Assembly: GCF_000744835.1 (NCBI RefSeq)
Contig: NZ_JQMS01000001.1
Location: forward strand, 3,596,001-3,660,000
Direction: 5' to 3'
Length of the DNA: 64,000 nucleotides
Source of the DNA: Flavobacterium sp. 83
Lineage (GTDB): Bacteria > Bacteroidota > Bacteroidia > Flavobacteriales > Flavobacteriaceae
Shown here: positions 25,872 through 35,278 of the stretch, one piece after another
Position numbering within the stretch: the first letter of the stretch is position 1
Layout of the letters: every line of letters starts with the position of its first letter
Made by a program: the position numbers and the translations under genes
The notes under the pieces: generated by a model
What the model saw: the letters and a program-made list of their open reading frames with translations, nothing else
Told to the model about the DNA's origin: nothing
Databases searched by the model: none

Positions 25872-26723
25872 TTATTTAATGTTAAAAGTAACACCTGCTG
25901 AAAAGAAATTTCTAACTGTTTTAGTCAGGTTATCATTAGCATCAAATTTTTGAATTCCGTAATCATTATTCGTATATCGAACAAAAACCGGTAAACTAAA
26001 TTTCTCTGTAATTTTCAATTCTTTAGCAACATTTACCCCTACATTCGAGAAAGTAAATCCGGCCTTGCCACTCGCATCAACACCATAGTACCCTCCATTA
26101 ATAACTACAGCTCCAACAAAAGGTCTAATATCCAAACCTGCACTTTCTAAAGAATATGTATATCCTATTTCAGCATAACTAGAAAAAGCTCTTGATCTTT
26201 TCCCATTGTCATCATATTTATAATCACCACCTCCTATAAATGTGTTCCATTGAAAATCTAACGGAACTCCTTTTTCAGAAAAATCTAATAATACCGAAAG
26301 ATCTAAACTCTGTGCTGACCCTTCGGAATAATCAAAATAACTGCTTCTTTCCCAATCTAGATTATTTTTAGTAGCTGGCCAATAATAATCACTCAACATT
26401 ACTTTCACAACAGGAGATACTTGATAGGCAATATTCCAATCAAACTCATTGTAAGCATCTGCAGCATTAGAAAAATTTGTTGTTGCCCATACTCCTACAG
26501 ACAATTTATCAGTAATGGAATATGCCATATAAGGTTGAAAAGCAACTTTATCTCCATAATATTTGATTCCTCTCCATAAGTATGGATACACCACATCAAC
26601 AGCGGCTGTAAATTTAGGTTCTGGTGCTTCAGGTTCAGCCACAGTCGCAACAACGGGCGCATCTTGAGCAAATATCACTGTACTGCTTAGCATTAACGCT
26701 AAAATGATTACTACTTTTTTCAT
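25872..26723 (-). CDS. Outer membrane beta-barrel protein, TorF/Gcw_chp-like
   Basis: This 283-residue protein has a signal peptide (cleavage near IFAQ, residue 20), a short Pro/Ala/Glu-rich linker and a barrel beginning AAVDVVYPYLWRGIKYYG. That start resembles the VSNYVWRGI signature of the Gcw_chp/TorF porin-like family. The chain shows alternating strands and ends NFFSAGVTFNIK. It converges on the carbonic anhydrase gene and lies upstream of the omega-amino acid island but is 37 bases from it in the same direction as the dehydrogenase gene. Substrate is unknown. Confidence 0.75.
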   Translation of the reverse strand: MKKVVIILALMLSSTVIFAQDAPVVATVAEPEAPEPKFTAAVDVVYPYLWRGIKYYGDKVAFQPYMAYSITDKLSVGVWATTNFSNAADAYNEFDWNIAYQVSPVVKVMLSDYYWPATKNNLDWERSSYFDYSEGSAQSLDLSVLLDFSEKGVPLDFQWNTFIGGGDYKYDDNGKRSRAFSSYAEIGYTYSLESAGLDIRPFVGAVVINGGYYGVDASGKAGFTFSNVGVNVAKELKITEKFSLPVFVRYTNNDYGIQKFDANDNLTKTVRNFFSAGVTFNIK

Positions 26724-26760
26724 ATTTGGTTGGTTTTGGGTTAGTTAATTCTATTTAAAT

Positions 26761-28113
26761 TTACTCTATAATCAATGATTTCATATTCATGAATTCTTTT
26801 ATTCCAATTTCAGACAACTCTCTACCGAATCCCGATTTTTTAATTCCTCCAAAAGGAATTCTAGAATCAGAACGTACTAATGAGTTTACAAAAACATTTC
26901 CAGCTTCAATTTTTCGTGCCAATCGGTAGGCTTTTTCACGATCTTCTGTCCAAATAGCCGATGCCAAACCGTATCTGTGGTTATTTGAAATAGCGATAGC
27001 GTCATTTTCATCTTTAGCTCTAATTATAGTTGCTAATGGACCAAAAGTTTCCTCCTGAAAAGCAATATTATTGGCATCCACAAAATCAATTAATGTTGGT
27101 TGGAAATTGCAATTTTCACGGTCTCCTCCTACCACTAATTTTGCTCCTTGCTGTAAAGATTTCTCTAACTGATGGCTTAATTTTTCGGCCAAATCCAATC
27201 GGGCTAATGGCCCCATATTGATTCCTTCCTGCAATGGATTTCCTTGATGCAAAGCATTTACTTTTTGGGCAAAAAGGGTTGCAAATTCATCGGCTACTTT
27301 TTCGGTTACGATAAACCGTTTGGCACAAATACAAGCCTGCCCTGCATTTAGCATTCTGGATTGTGTAGCAATAGTTGCAGCTTTTTCGATATCGGCATCA
27401 TCCAAAACAATAAATGCATCTGAACCTCCCAATTCCATAACCGATTTTTTTATATGCTTTCCAGCCAATGAAGCAACAGAAGAACCTGCTAGTTCACTCC
27501 CAGTTAATGAAATACCACATACTATATCCGAAGCGATTACACTTTCTACAAGATCAATATCTATAGTTATTTGTTGGAAAACTCCTTCTGGAAAACCAGC
27601 TTCCAAAAATGCATTTTCGATAGCTTTAGCACAACCAATCACATTAGGGGCATGTTTTAAAAGCGTTACATTACCACCCATAATTGCTGGTGCCGCATAA
27701 CGCAATACTTGCCAAAATGGATAATTCCACGGCATAATTGCAAAAACAGCGCCCATTGGGTCATATACAGACATACTTGTAAAAGGCGTATCGTACTTTT
27801 CGTCTTTCAGCATTTTCTCTGCATTATCTGCGTAGAAGTCGCAATTTCCTGCTGATTTTTCTACCTCACTAATTCCTTCGGGTAAAATTTTACCCATTTC
27901 ATTAGTAATCAACAAACCTAACTCATCCTTTTTTGCTCTCAGAATGTTAGCTAGATTCTTCATTTTATCAGCTCTTTCCTGAAAAGACGTATTTCGCCAA
28001 TTTTTAAAAGCTCTTTCTGACAGTTCCAATTTCTGATTCAATTGCGCAGTTGTCAACACTTCGTGTTCTGCAATAATTTCTCTTGAAAATGGATTTATTG
28101 ATTTGAATATCAT
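26761..28113 (-). CDS. NAD(P)-dependent succinate-semialdehyde dehydrogenase family protein
   Basis: This 450-residue aldehyde dehydrogenase resembles the short Sad/YneI type. The oxyanion Asn130 is in MPWNYPFW, the general base Glu227 in MELGGSDAF and the catalytic Cys261 in NAGQACICAKRF. It should oxidise a semialdehyde such as succinic semialdehyde to the acid. It is the last gene of the long minus-strand catabolic unit, 82 bases after the GNAT gene. Exact aldehyde and cofactor are not decidable here. Confidence 0.9.
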   Translation of the reverse strand: MIFKSINPFSREIIAEHEVLTTAQLNQKLELSERAFKNWRNTSFQERADKMKNLANILRAKKDELGLLITNEMGKILPEGISEVEKSAGNCDFYADNAEKMLKDEKYDTPFTSMSVYDPMGAVFAIMPWNYPFWQVLRYAAPAIMGGNVTLLKHAPNVIGCAKAIENAFLEAGFPEGVFQQITIDIDLVESVIASDIVCGISLTGSELAGSSVASLAGKHIKKSVMELGGSDAFIVLDDADIEKAATIATQSRMLNAGQACICAKRFIVTEKVADEFATLFAQKVNALHQGNPLQEGINMGPLARLDLAEKLSHQLEKSLQQGAKLVVGGDRENCNFQPTLIDFVDANNIAFQEETFGPLATIIRAKDENDAIAISNNHRYGLASAIWTEDREKAYRLARKIEAGNVFVNSLVRSDSRIPFGGIKKSGFGRELSEIGIKEFMNMKSLIIE

Positions 28114-28195
28114 TTTGTTTTTTTATTTAAAGTTTAATGTTGCACGTTTAAAGTTCCTTGACAGAACTCCATTACGACTGAACACTGATTACTTT

Positions 28196-28846
28196 TTAAT
28201 GACTTTCGCTTAATTTTGTATTTGGGTCCAAAGGCCAATACATCAAAACCGAACAATTTCCGCTTCGGGGATCATCTAAATAATCAAATAATGGCTCTAC
28301 CAAAATGAATCCGCATTTAGTTTGAGCCGTAACTGTTGGGTCGATAATTTCACCCTTTATCAGCTTGTCACAATATTCAGCAATAGTCATTTGATCTTTT
28401 ACTTTGTCATAACCAATAGGCATTCCCGCTGTCATTTGCCCTTTGCAACCTAACGCTTTAGCCACGTCCTGACGGGCATTGTAAATTTCTCTTCCAATAC
28501 CTTTCCCTTGATAATCCGGATGAACAGAAACATCCAACCCATAAATCCAATCGGCTTTAGGATCGTGTGTTCCCAACCATAAATCATCTGAAATTTCCAA
28601 AAAAGTATGGTGTCCTTTGTGGTAATTTTGACGCAAAGTCGTACAAGAAGCTATTACCTTATCACCATCCAAAACAATAAATTGTCCCTCTGGAAAAATC
28701 TCCAAATGTCTTTTGTATTTTTCTTCCGTAATCAGTTCTTCAGCAGACAAAGTAGGGAAAACAATTTCTTGTAATTCCGCTTGCTGTTTTGCATGTTCCG
28801 GCAAAGGCGTTTGCAACGTGTATTTACCTAAAATTTCTTTTTTCAT
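28196..28846 (-). CDS. GNAT family N-acetyltransferase (paralogue 1)
   Basis: This 216-residue acetyl-CoA-dependent transferase has the motif A region GLDVSVHPDYQGKGIGREIYNARQ (Q/RxxGxG/A), followed by a conserved GQMTAGMPIGYDKVKDQMTIAEYCDKL segment and a C-terminal half with YLDDPRSGNCSVLMYWPLD. The same extended architecture is seen in the paralogue at 35279-35926 and in GNAT domains found next to carbon-nitrogen hydrolases. The acceptor amine is unknown; an omega-amino acid or polyamine is a reasonable guess from the neighbours. Confidence 0.85.
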   Translation of the reverse strand: MKKEILGKYTLQTPLPEHAKQQAELQEIVFPTLSAEELITEEKYKRHLEIFPEGQFIVLDGDKVIASCTTLRQNYHKGHHTFLEISDDLWLGTHDPKADWIYGLDVSVHPDYQGKGIGREIYNARQDVAKALGCKGQMTAGMPIGYDKVKDQMTIAEYCDKLIKGEIIDPTVTAQTKCGFILVEPLFDYLDDPRSGNCSVLMYWPLDPNTKLSESH

Positions 28847-28878
28847 ACTATCTATTAAATATTGTTGTCAATTGGTAC

Positions 28879-28906
28879 ACTTCTCTCGACTGCGCTCGAG
28901 ATGACA
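28879..28906. repeat. REP-like palindrome
   Basis: The stretch contains TCTCGA (28884-28889), loop CTGCGC and TCGAGA (28896-28901), followed by TGACAT. It is GC-rich against an AT-rich background. It resembles the TCTCGACTGCGCTCGA-type intergenic repeats I know from Flavobacteriaceae genomes; copy number cannot be checked here. Confidence 0.6.
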
Positions 28907-28958
28907 TAAATGAATTTACAATCTGCAATCATAAATCGTTACTCTTCAATCAAAAATC

Positions 28959-30380
28959 TTACGACATGTTACCGTAACTAATTAGCTTCAATTCCATGTA
29001 TTCTTTTAATCCTTCTGAACCAGACTCGTGTCCTATTCCGCTACTTTTTATTCCAACAAAGGGCAATTCAGTACCGTGAGCAGCCCATTCATTGACTCCT
29101 ACCATTCCAAATTCTAGATTTTCAGCATAGAAATTGGCTGTTTTAATGTGATTTGTAAATACATAAGAAGCCAAACCATATTCGGTGTCATTTGCCCATT
29201 CCAGAACCTCTTCTTTCGTTTCGAAAGGGATGACAATCATCAAGGGACCAAAAACTTCTGTCTTAATAAAATCGTGATTCTGTCTTGCTTCAATCAAAGC
29301 CGGATGAACAAAAAATCCTTTTTGAGCAGTTTCTCCTCCAATGTGAACAATTGCTCCTTCGCTTTTTGCTTTTTCAATCATTTCCAAAGAATGTTCCTGT
29401 TGTTTTTTATTAATTAATGGTCCAACAAAATCAATATCACCACCATTAACTCCTGTTTTCAATTGTGAAATATCTTCTTTTACAATCGAAACAAATTGGT
29501 CAAAAATAGAGGAATGAACATAAAAGCGTTGTGGAGCTACACAAACCTGACCGCAATTTCGCAATTTGGCAACCAATGATTGATGTGCAATTGCTTCAAC
29601 ATCAACGTCTTTTTCGATAATTACCGGAGCATTTCCCCCTAATTCAAGTGATAATTTAGTTGCTGTTTTTGAAGCCCCATCCATCAAGATTTTTCCAACT
29701 CTTGTACTTCCCGTAAAACTTATTTTTTTTAATAAAGGATTTTCAATCATTTCAGTTCCAGTAGCAACTGGCTCAGTATTAATCAAATTAAAAACTCCTT
29801 TTGGTATTCCGGCTTCGTGCAATGCTTTTGCCATATTGAAACTAGATAAAGGCGTAAATTCAGAACCTCTCATGACCACGCTACATCCGGCAGCCAAAGC
29901 AGCTGCAACGGCACGAGCAGGATTATAGGCAGGAAAATTCCAAGCGGTAATCACACCAACAACTCCTAATGGCTGATAAATAACCATAGAACGTTTATCG
30001 ATTCTACTTGACGGAATAACGCGTCCGTAACTGCGTTTTCCTTCCTCTGCAAACCATTCGAAAAGGTTAGCAGAAACTTGCCATTCTCCTCTTGATTCCA
30101 GCATTGGTTTACCCGTTTCCAGCGAAGTTTCTTTGGCGAAAGCCTCCACATTTGCCCGCATATAATTAGCTGCTTTTTTTAGAAATTCAGCTCTAAAATA
30201 AGGTGTTGTGTTTTTCCATTCTTTGAATGCAGCATCAGCTGCTGTAATTGCCAAAGTACAGTCAGCAGTGTTTCCAAAAGGGACTTTATCAATTATTTCT
30301 TCGGTAGCTGGACTTTGTAAATCCCAAGTAACACCATCAATTGCGTCGCACCATTCTCCATTTATATATTGCTTTCTCAT
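28959..30380 (-). CDS. Aldehyde dehydrogenase, SSADH-like (second paralogue)
   Basis: This 473-residue aldehyde dehydrogenase has Asn148 in TAWNFPAYNPAR, Glu246 in LELGGNAP and catalytic Cys280 in NCGQVCVAPQRF. It resembles GabD-type dehydrogenases (EETSLETGKP-like region, FTGSTRVGK). Its ATG overlaps the stop of the upstream aminotransferase gene by 4 bases, so the pair is translationally coupled. The likely sequence is amino group removal by the aminotransferase and immediate oxidation of the semialdehyde by this enzyme. Confidence 0.92.
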   Translation of the reverse strand: MRKQYINGEWCDAIDGVTWDLQSPATEEIIDKVPFGNTADCTLAITAADAAFKEWKNTTPYFRAEFLKKAANYMRANVEAFAKETSLETGKPMLESRGEWQVSANLFEWFAEEGKRSYGRVIPSSRIDKRSMVIYQPLGVVGVITAWNFPAYNPARAVAAALAAGCSVVMRGSEFTPLSSFNMAKALHEAGIPKGVFNLINTEPVATGTEMIENPLLKKISFTGSTRVGKILMDGASKTATKLSLELGGNAPVIIEKDVDVEAIAHQSLVAKLRNCGQVCVAPQRFYVHSSIFDQFVSIVKEDISQLKTGVNGGDIDFVGPLINKKQQEHSLEMIEKAKSEGAIVHIGGETAQKGFFVHPALIEARQNHDFIKTEVFGPLMIVIPFETKEEVLEWANDTEYGLASYVFTNHIKTANFYAENLEFGMVGVNEWAAHGTELPFVGIKSSGIGHESGSEGLKEYMELKLISYGNMS

Positions 30381-31678
30381 GACAGTATTTCTTTTATTGA
30401 TTCTTCTAAAATTGATAAGCCTCTTTCTAAAATTTCATTTTCTATAAATAATGGACTTAAAATTCGGATGCAATTTCCATAGGTTCCAGAAGTGATTACA
30501 ATCAATCCTTTCTCTAAACATTTATTGACAATCGCTTTTGTGGCATCACCATCAGGCATTCTAGTTTCTGGATTAAAAAATTCTATGGCCAGCATAGCTC
30601 CCAATCCACGGACATCAGTAATATTTTTAGGATATTTTTCCTGCAACTCATTGAATCTCTCTCTAACTATTTGACCCACTTTTTCACCAGCCGCATTGAT
30701 GTTGTTTTTTTGCATGTAATTGATGCTTGCCAATGACGCCACACAACTCAATGGATTCCCTAAATAGGTCCCTCCTATAAGCCCTGGTTTCACAGCATCC
30801 ATAATTTCCTGTTTTCCAATAACGGCTCCAATAGGCATTCCGCCACCCATAGATTTTGCCCAAGTTGACAAATCTGGGGTTACACCATAATGCTCGTAGG
30901 CTGCCCATTTTCCGGTACGACCAAAACCAGATTGTACCTCATCAAAAATTAAGAAAATGTTATTTTCAGTACAAAATTTACGTAAGTATTGAACATATTT
31001 TTTAGAAGCAACAGTAAAACCACCTTCCCCTTGCACTAATTCTAAAATAATCGCAGCAGTTTGACTCGCTGAAACGGTTGATGAAAAAGTTTTATGCAGC
31101 TTCATAATCATCAAATCATCGAATTCATCCGAAGTCATACGGGCGTTCATACTCGGTTTGTAATAGGGATATTCCAAACGGTACACTTCAGGTGCATAAG
31201 GACCGGCACCTTCTTTATATTTTACATTGGATGTCAAAGTCATTGCCATCATTGTACGACCGTGAAAAGAACCATCGTAACAAATAATACCTGATTTTCC
31301 CGTTACAGCACGAGCAATTTTAATGGCATTTTCTACTGATTCAGCACCAGACAACGTCAGCATTGCTTTAGTAGATTCACCATGAGGCAAAATCTCACAC
31401 AATTTTTCCGTTAAATCTAAATATTGCTCATAAACCGAAACATTGAAGGAAGCATGAATAAATTTATCTGCTTGATTTTTGATAGCTTCAATAATTTCAG
31501 GTACACCGTGACCTGCGTTATTTACCCCAATTCCACCTGCAAAATCAATCAATTCTCTACCATCAGCATCAATAATAATGGCTCCTTTGGCAGATTGAAT
31601 GCTGGATGGATTAAAAATTCCTAAAGCGTTTGGAACACTTTTTTTTCTTCTTTCGTATAATTTGTCTGTATTATTCAT
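30377..31678 (-). CDS. Class III (GABA-type) aminotransferase, paralogue 1
   Basis: This 433-residue PLP enzyme has the internal aldimine Lys275 in TWAKSMGGGMP, the cofactor Asp246 in IFDEVQSGFGRTGK and a phosphate-binding region at SGAESVENAIKIAR. The start DFAGGIGVNNAGHG is typical of GABA/ornithine-type omega-aminotransferases. It overlaps the downstream dehydrogenase gene by 4 bases and the upstream Lrp gene by 8 bases. Likely donors are GABA, 5-aminovalerate, ornithine or similar omega-amines. Confidence 0.9.
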   Translation of the reverse strand: MNNTDKLYERRKKSVPNALGIFNPSSIQSAKGAIIIDADGRELIDFAGGIGVNNAGHGVPEIIEAIKNQADKFIHASFNVSVYEQYLDLTEKLCEILPHGESTKAMLTLSGAESVENAIKIARAVTGKSGIICYDGSFHGRTMMAMTLTSNVKYKEGAGPYAPEVYRLEYPYYKPSMNARMTSDEFDDLMIMKLHKTFSSTVSASQTAAIILELVQGEGGFTVASKKYVQYLRKFCTENNIFLIFDEVQSGFGRTGKWAAYEHYGVTPDLSTWAKSMGGGMPIGAVIGKQEIMDAVKPGLIGGTYLGNPLSCVASLASINYMQKNNINAAGEKVGQIVRERFNELQEKYPKNITDVRGLGAMLAIEFFNPETRMPDGDATKAIVNKCLEKGLIVITSGTYGNCIRILSPLFIENEILERGLSILEESIKEILS

Positions 31679-32156
31679 TTTGCTTACTTGATAATTTTGC
31701 TAATTCTAAATCGGGTTGTGAAAATTTATGAATTTTCATATACATATTTGTTTTCGTGTCAAAAACACCTTCCAATGCATGAATTTTATCTCCTAATAAG
31801 TCATTCAAATGCTCCATATCCCGACACATAATATTGGCTTCAATATCATAATCTCCAGAAACAGAAGCCAAAAAACTAATTTCAGGCAACTTTGTTAATT
31901 CCTCAAAAATGGTTTTCATGTATGATTTTGGTTTAACCGAAATCAAAACACTAGCATACGCATTAAAACCAATTTTATTAGGATCAACCCTTCCAATAAT
32001 TTGTAAAGTCCCATCTTCAATTAAATTAATATAGCGGTGTCTAATAGTACTCACTGCTACGTTTATTTCCTTTGAAATTTCAGTAAACGACATTCGGCCA
32101 TCTTTTTGAAGGAGTTTCAATATTTGGTAATCTAATTCATCATCTAATGCACTCAT
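31671..32156 (-). CDS. Lrp/AsnC family transcriptional regulator
   Basis: This 161-residue regulator has an N-terminal winged helix-turn-helix (FTEISKEINVAVSTIRHRYINLIEDG) and a C-terminal RAM effector domain (ASVLISVKPKSYMKTI ... DYDIEANIM). Lrp/AsnC proteins sense amino acids as octamers or dimers. The gene sits inside the catabolic unit and overlaps the downstream aminotransferase gene by 8 bases, so it probably controls the island in response to a substrate or product amino acid. Confidence 0.93.
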   Translation of the reverse strand: MSALDDELDYQILKLLQKDGRMSFTEISKEINVAVSTIRHRYINLIEDGTLQIIGRVDPNKIGFNAYASVLISVKPKSYMKTIFEELTKLPEISFLASVSGDYDIEANIMCRDMEHLNDLLGDKIHALEGVFDTKTNMYMKIHKFSQPDLELAKLSSKQNE

Positions 32157-32211
32157 TTTTACTTTTTTTTGAACATTATCAGGATTAAAAACCTTGATAA
32201 CATATAATTTT

Positions 32212-33792
32212 CTATTCTTTTTTATATTTTAATTCCCCATTTACCCAAGTTTCACTGGCTTCAACAGTAGAAACATCGTCTAATTTAAATGGATTTTTAT
32301 TCAAAACAATAAAATCAGCATATTTCCATGTGGAAAGACTTCCTTTTATATTCTCTAAATTATCCGCAATCGCACTTCCTACAGTATAGGCGTGTAATGC
32401 TTGCTCAAAAGTTATTTTCTGACTTTCGCCAATGACAAACCCGTCAATCGCTTTTCTCGTAACTGCTGTTTCCATATTAACCCAAGGATTAATCTCTTTT
32501 ACCACGGGACCATCAGTAGATAAAGCTAAATTTATTCCGTTATCCAAAACCGTTTTGCAAGGATAAACAACCTCTAATAATTCGTCTGGCAAAGTACTTT
32601 TGAAATTATTTGCCAATTCGTAAATGAATATGGGTTGCATTGCTGCAGTCATATTCATGTGCTTAAAATCTTTTATATTTTCATTGGATAAAAATCCAAC
32701 ATGCTCAATTCTATGTTTTAATTTACTGTTGATTTCGAATAAATCGCGATATACTTTCAAAGTCAAATCGACTGCCTGATGTCCAATTGCATGTGTAGCA
32801 ACCGAAAATCCTTTTGTAACGGCTTCTTTTGCTGTTTGAAAAAACTTCTCATAATCTAATCTCAAAACCCCCTTATAACCGTCTGTGTTTTTATAAGGAA
32901 CATTCAAAGCTGCTGTAGCCGAACTCAAACCGCCGTCAGAGAAAAACTTTACCGTTTTTATTTGTAAAAATTCCGATTCATATAATTCCGGTAAAACCTG
33001 AATTTCGTCACTCCCATCAGGAATTCGAAGCGGAAAAACATTCATTCTCACTTTCAATAATCCTTCTTTGTCCAATCTAATATAAGCCGCCAATAATTCT
33101 TCATTTGCAGCCGGATCCGTCGCGCTAGTAATTCCCAAACTCAACAGATACTTATGCGCTTCCAGAATCATATTTTTATATTCTTCGAAAGTAAATGGTG
33201 GAATATTATTCATGATTAATCCTAAAGCTCTTTCGGTAAAAATACCTTGCAGACTTCCATCTTGGTTTTTGCGAATCTCTCCTCCAAAAGGAACTTCAGT
33301 AGCTTCATCAACTTCTGAAATTGCTATGGCTTTTGAATTGGCAATTCCAATATGAGCACAAGTTCTAATTACAAAAACCGGTCTGTCAGAAATAATTTCG
33401 TCCAAATCTTCTTTGGTTGGCAATCGTTTTTCTTCGAGTACCATTTCATTAATTCCACGAGCCATAATCCATTCGGAATTAGGGTTTTTCTCGGCAAATT
33501 CTTTTAATAATCTTTTGAATTCCACTATCGATTTCACACCCCGAACATCCAACATATAGGTACGAAGATGTCCAATTTTCCATACATGAATGTGCGCATC
33601 ATTCAAACCTGGAACAACCGCTTTTCCATTAAAATTAAATTCATTGGAAAAAGAACCAAATTGATTTCGCAATTCAGTTTCAGCTCCAATAGCTTCAATT
33701 TTTCCCAAATGATTAATTACCATGGAATCCGCTTTTGCACAAGCAGAATCCATAGTAATAATATTAGCATTATATATCAGTTTAAATGTCAT
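32212..33792 (-). CDS. YtcJ-like metal-dependent amidohydrolase (Amidohydro_3)
   Basis: This is a 526-residue cytosolic enzyme when started at MTFKLIYNANI (ATG at 33792); an upstream TTG at 33816 would add 8 residues. Metal-binding motifs are VVPGLNDAHIHVWK, VATHAIGHQAVD, HRIEHVGF and ALSTDGPVV, in the order of YtcJ/N-substituted-formamide-deformylase-like amidohydrolases. It should hydrolyse a C-N amide or cyclic amide bond. In this setting it may release an omega-amino acid from an N-acyl or lactam form, which is inference. Confidence 0.88.
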   Translation of the reverse strand: MTFKLIYNANIITMDSACAKADSMVINHLGKIEAIGAETELRNQFGSFSNEFNFNGKAVVPGLNDAHIHVWKIGHLRTYMLDVRGVKSIVEFKRLLKEFAEKNPNSEWIMARGINEMVLEEKRLPTKEDLDEIISDRPVFVIRTCAHIGIANSKAIAISEVDEATEVPFGGEIRKNQDGSLQGIFTERALGLIMNNIPPFTFEEYKNMILEAHKYLLSLGITSATDPAANEELLAAYIRLDKEGLLKVRMNVFPLRIPDGSDEIQVLPELYESEFLQIKTVKFFSDGGLSSATAALNVPYKNTDGYKGVLRLDYEKFFQTAKEAVTKGFSVATHAIGHQAVDLTLKVYRDLFEINSKLKHRIEHVGFLSNENIKDFKHMNMTAAMQPIFIYELANNFKSTLPDELLEVVYPCKTVLDNGINLALSTDGPVVKEINPWVNMETAVTRKAIDGFVIGESQKITFEQALHAYTVGSAIADNLENIKGSLSTWKYADFIVLNKNPFKLDDVSTVEASETWVNGELKYKKE

Positions 33793-33864
33793 AAGTCTAC
33801 TATCATAAAATCTCAATGTTGAAATAAGTCTCTATGACTTTCAACTTTAAGACTTTCGTCAAAT

Positions 33865-35211
33865 TTATTTTCTTTCGTTCAACACTTCTTCGATTGCATT
33901 TTCAATTACATCCAATCCTTCATGCAATTGTTCGTCAGTGATAACAATTGGAGGTAAAAAACGAATACAATTGGTGTACAATCCTGCTCTTATTAGTATC
34001 AATCCATTAGCAACTGATTTTTTGATTACTGCCATAGCAAAATCCATATCAGGTTCTTTGGTTTTTTTATCTTTTACAAATTCAACTACCAGCATTGCCC
34101 CAATTCCACGAACATCACCAATACAAGAAAATTTATCTGCCATTGTATTCAATCTTGTTCTGATGGCATCTCCCACATGAACTGATTTTGCTAAAAATTC
34201 TGGAGTATTAATTTGTTTAACGGTTTCAAGTGCAGCCACTACAGCAATTGGACTTCCGGAATACGTTCCTCCAACACCTCCTAAATGTGGTGCATCCATG
34301 ATATCAGCTCTACCTGTTACCGCGCTAATAGGCAATCCTGAACCTATCGATTTTGCCATCGTTACCATATCCGGAATCACTCCACTGTGCTCGATAGAAA
34401 GGAATTTCCCCGTTCTTCCTGCTCCGGCCTGAACCTCATCAGCAATAAAAACGATACCGTGTTCATCACAAACTTTTCTAATTTTTTCCAAGAAACGCTT
34501 TGGTACAGGAATGAAACCACCTTCACCTTGAACTGGTTCGATAATAATCGCTGCAACCGATGAAGGGTCAACATGCGAAATTAAATTCTGATCGAAACGT
34601 TCGATACAAAAATCAATATATTCTTCTTCCGTGAAATTATCTGGTTTGCGATATACATTTGGAGAATGAAAACGGTAAATATCCTGAGCGTAACTACCAA
34701 ATCCTTTTTTGAACAAAGCATATTTACTGGTTAAACTTAAAGTTAGTAAAGTTCTACCGTGATAAGCCCCTTCAAAACAAATAACAGCAGGACGTTTTGT
34801 ATAATATCGTGCAATTTGCACTGCATTTTCTACCGCCTCAGATCCTGAACAAGCCAACAAAGTTTTCTTAGGAAAATCTCCCGGAGTAATTTTGTTAAGT
34901 AATTCTGCAAATTCTAAATAAGGTTCAAAAGTTGTTACTAATGCACCGGTATGCAGGTATTTATCCATTTGGTCTTTTATAGCATCAACAACTACTTGAG
35001 GTCTGTGACCCAAATTTACCATCCCTATTCCTCCGGCAAAATCAATCAATTGGTTTCCATCTACATCCCATACTAGAGCACCTTCAGCCTTTTCAACAAC
35101 CACTTCGGTAGATTTTCCTAAACCAGCAGGTAAAGCAGCTGCTCTTCTAGCTAACATTTCTTTGCTTTTTGGTCCAGGAATTTCTGATACTTTTTTAATT
35201 TGAGTTCCCAT
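33865..35211 (-). CDS. gabT: 4-aminobutyrate aminotransferase family protein
   Basis: This 448-residue class III PLP aminotransferase is closest of the three here to GabT: the N-terminal AALPAGLGKSTEVVVEKAEGA, DFAGGIGMVNLGH, Asp258 in FIADEVQAGAGRTGK, and Lys287 in TMAKSIGSGLPISAVTGR. It moves the terminal amino group of GABA or 5-aminovalerate to 2-oxoglutarate. It lies between the amidohydrolase and GNAT genes on the minus strand, with gaps of 72 and 67 bases. Confidence 0.9.
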   Translation of the reverse strand: MGTQIKKVSEIPGPKSKEMLARRAAALPAGLGKSTEVVVEKAEGALVWDVDGNQLIDFAGGIGMVNLGHRPQVVVDAIKDQMDKYLHTGALVTTFEPYLEFAELLNKITPGDFPKKTLLACSGSEAVENAVQIARYYTKRPAVICFEGAYHGRTLLTLSLTSKYALFKKGFGSYAQDIYRFHSPNVYRKPDNFTEEEYIDFCIERFDQNLISHVDPSSVAAIIIEPVQGEGGFIPVPKRFLEKIRKVCDEHGIVFIADEVQAGAGRTGKFLSIEHSGVIPDMVTMAKSIGSGLPISAVTGRADIMDAPHLGGVGGTYSGSPIAVVAALETVKQINTPEFLAKSVHVGDAIRTRLNTMADKFSCIGDVRGIGAMLVVEFVKDKKTKEPDMDFAMAVIKKSVANGLILIRAGLYTNCIRFLPPIVITDEQLHEGLDVIENAIEEVLNERK

Positions 35212-35278
35212 TTTTTTTATTTTATTTTTTTTATTTTTTATTTCAACTTTATTCCCCCACTTTTTTCAAAAAGAAAAA

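Noticed and set aside
33793..33816. TTG start for the amidohydrolase
   Set aside because: The family normally begins just before the first beta strand (KLIYNANIITMD), which fits the ATG at 33792.
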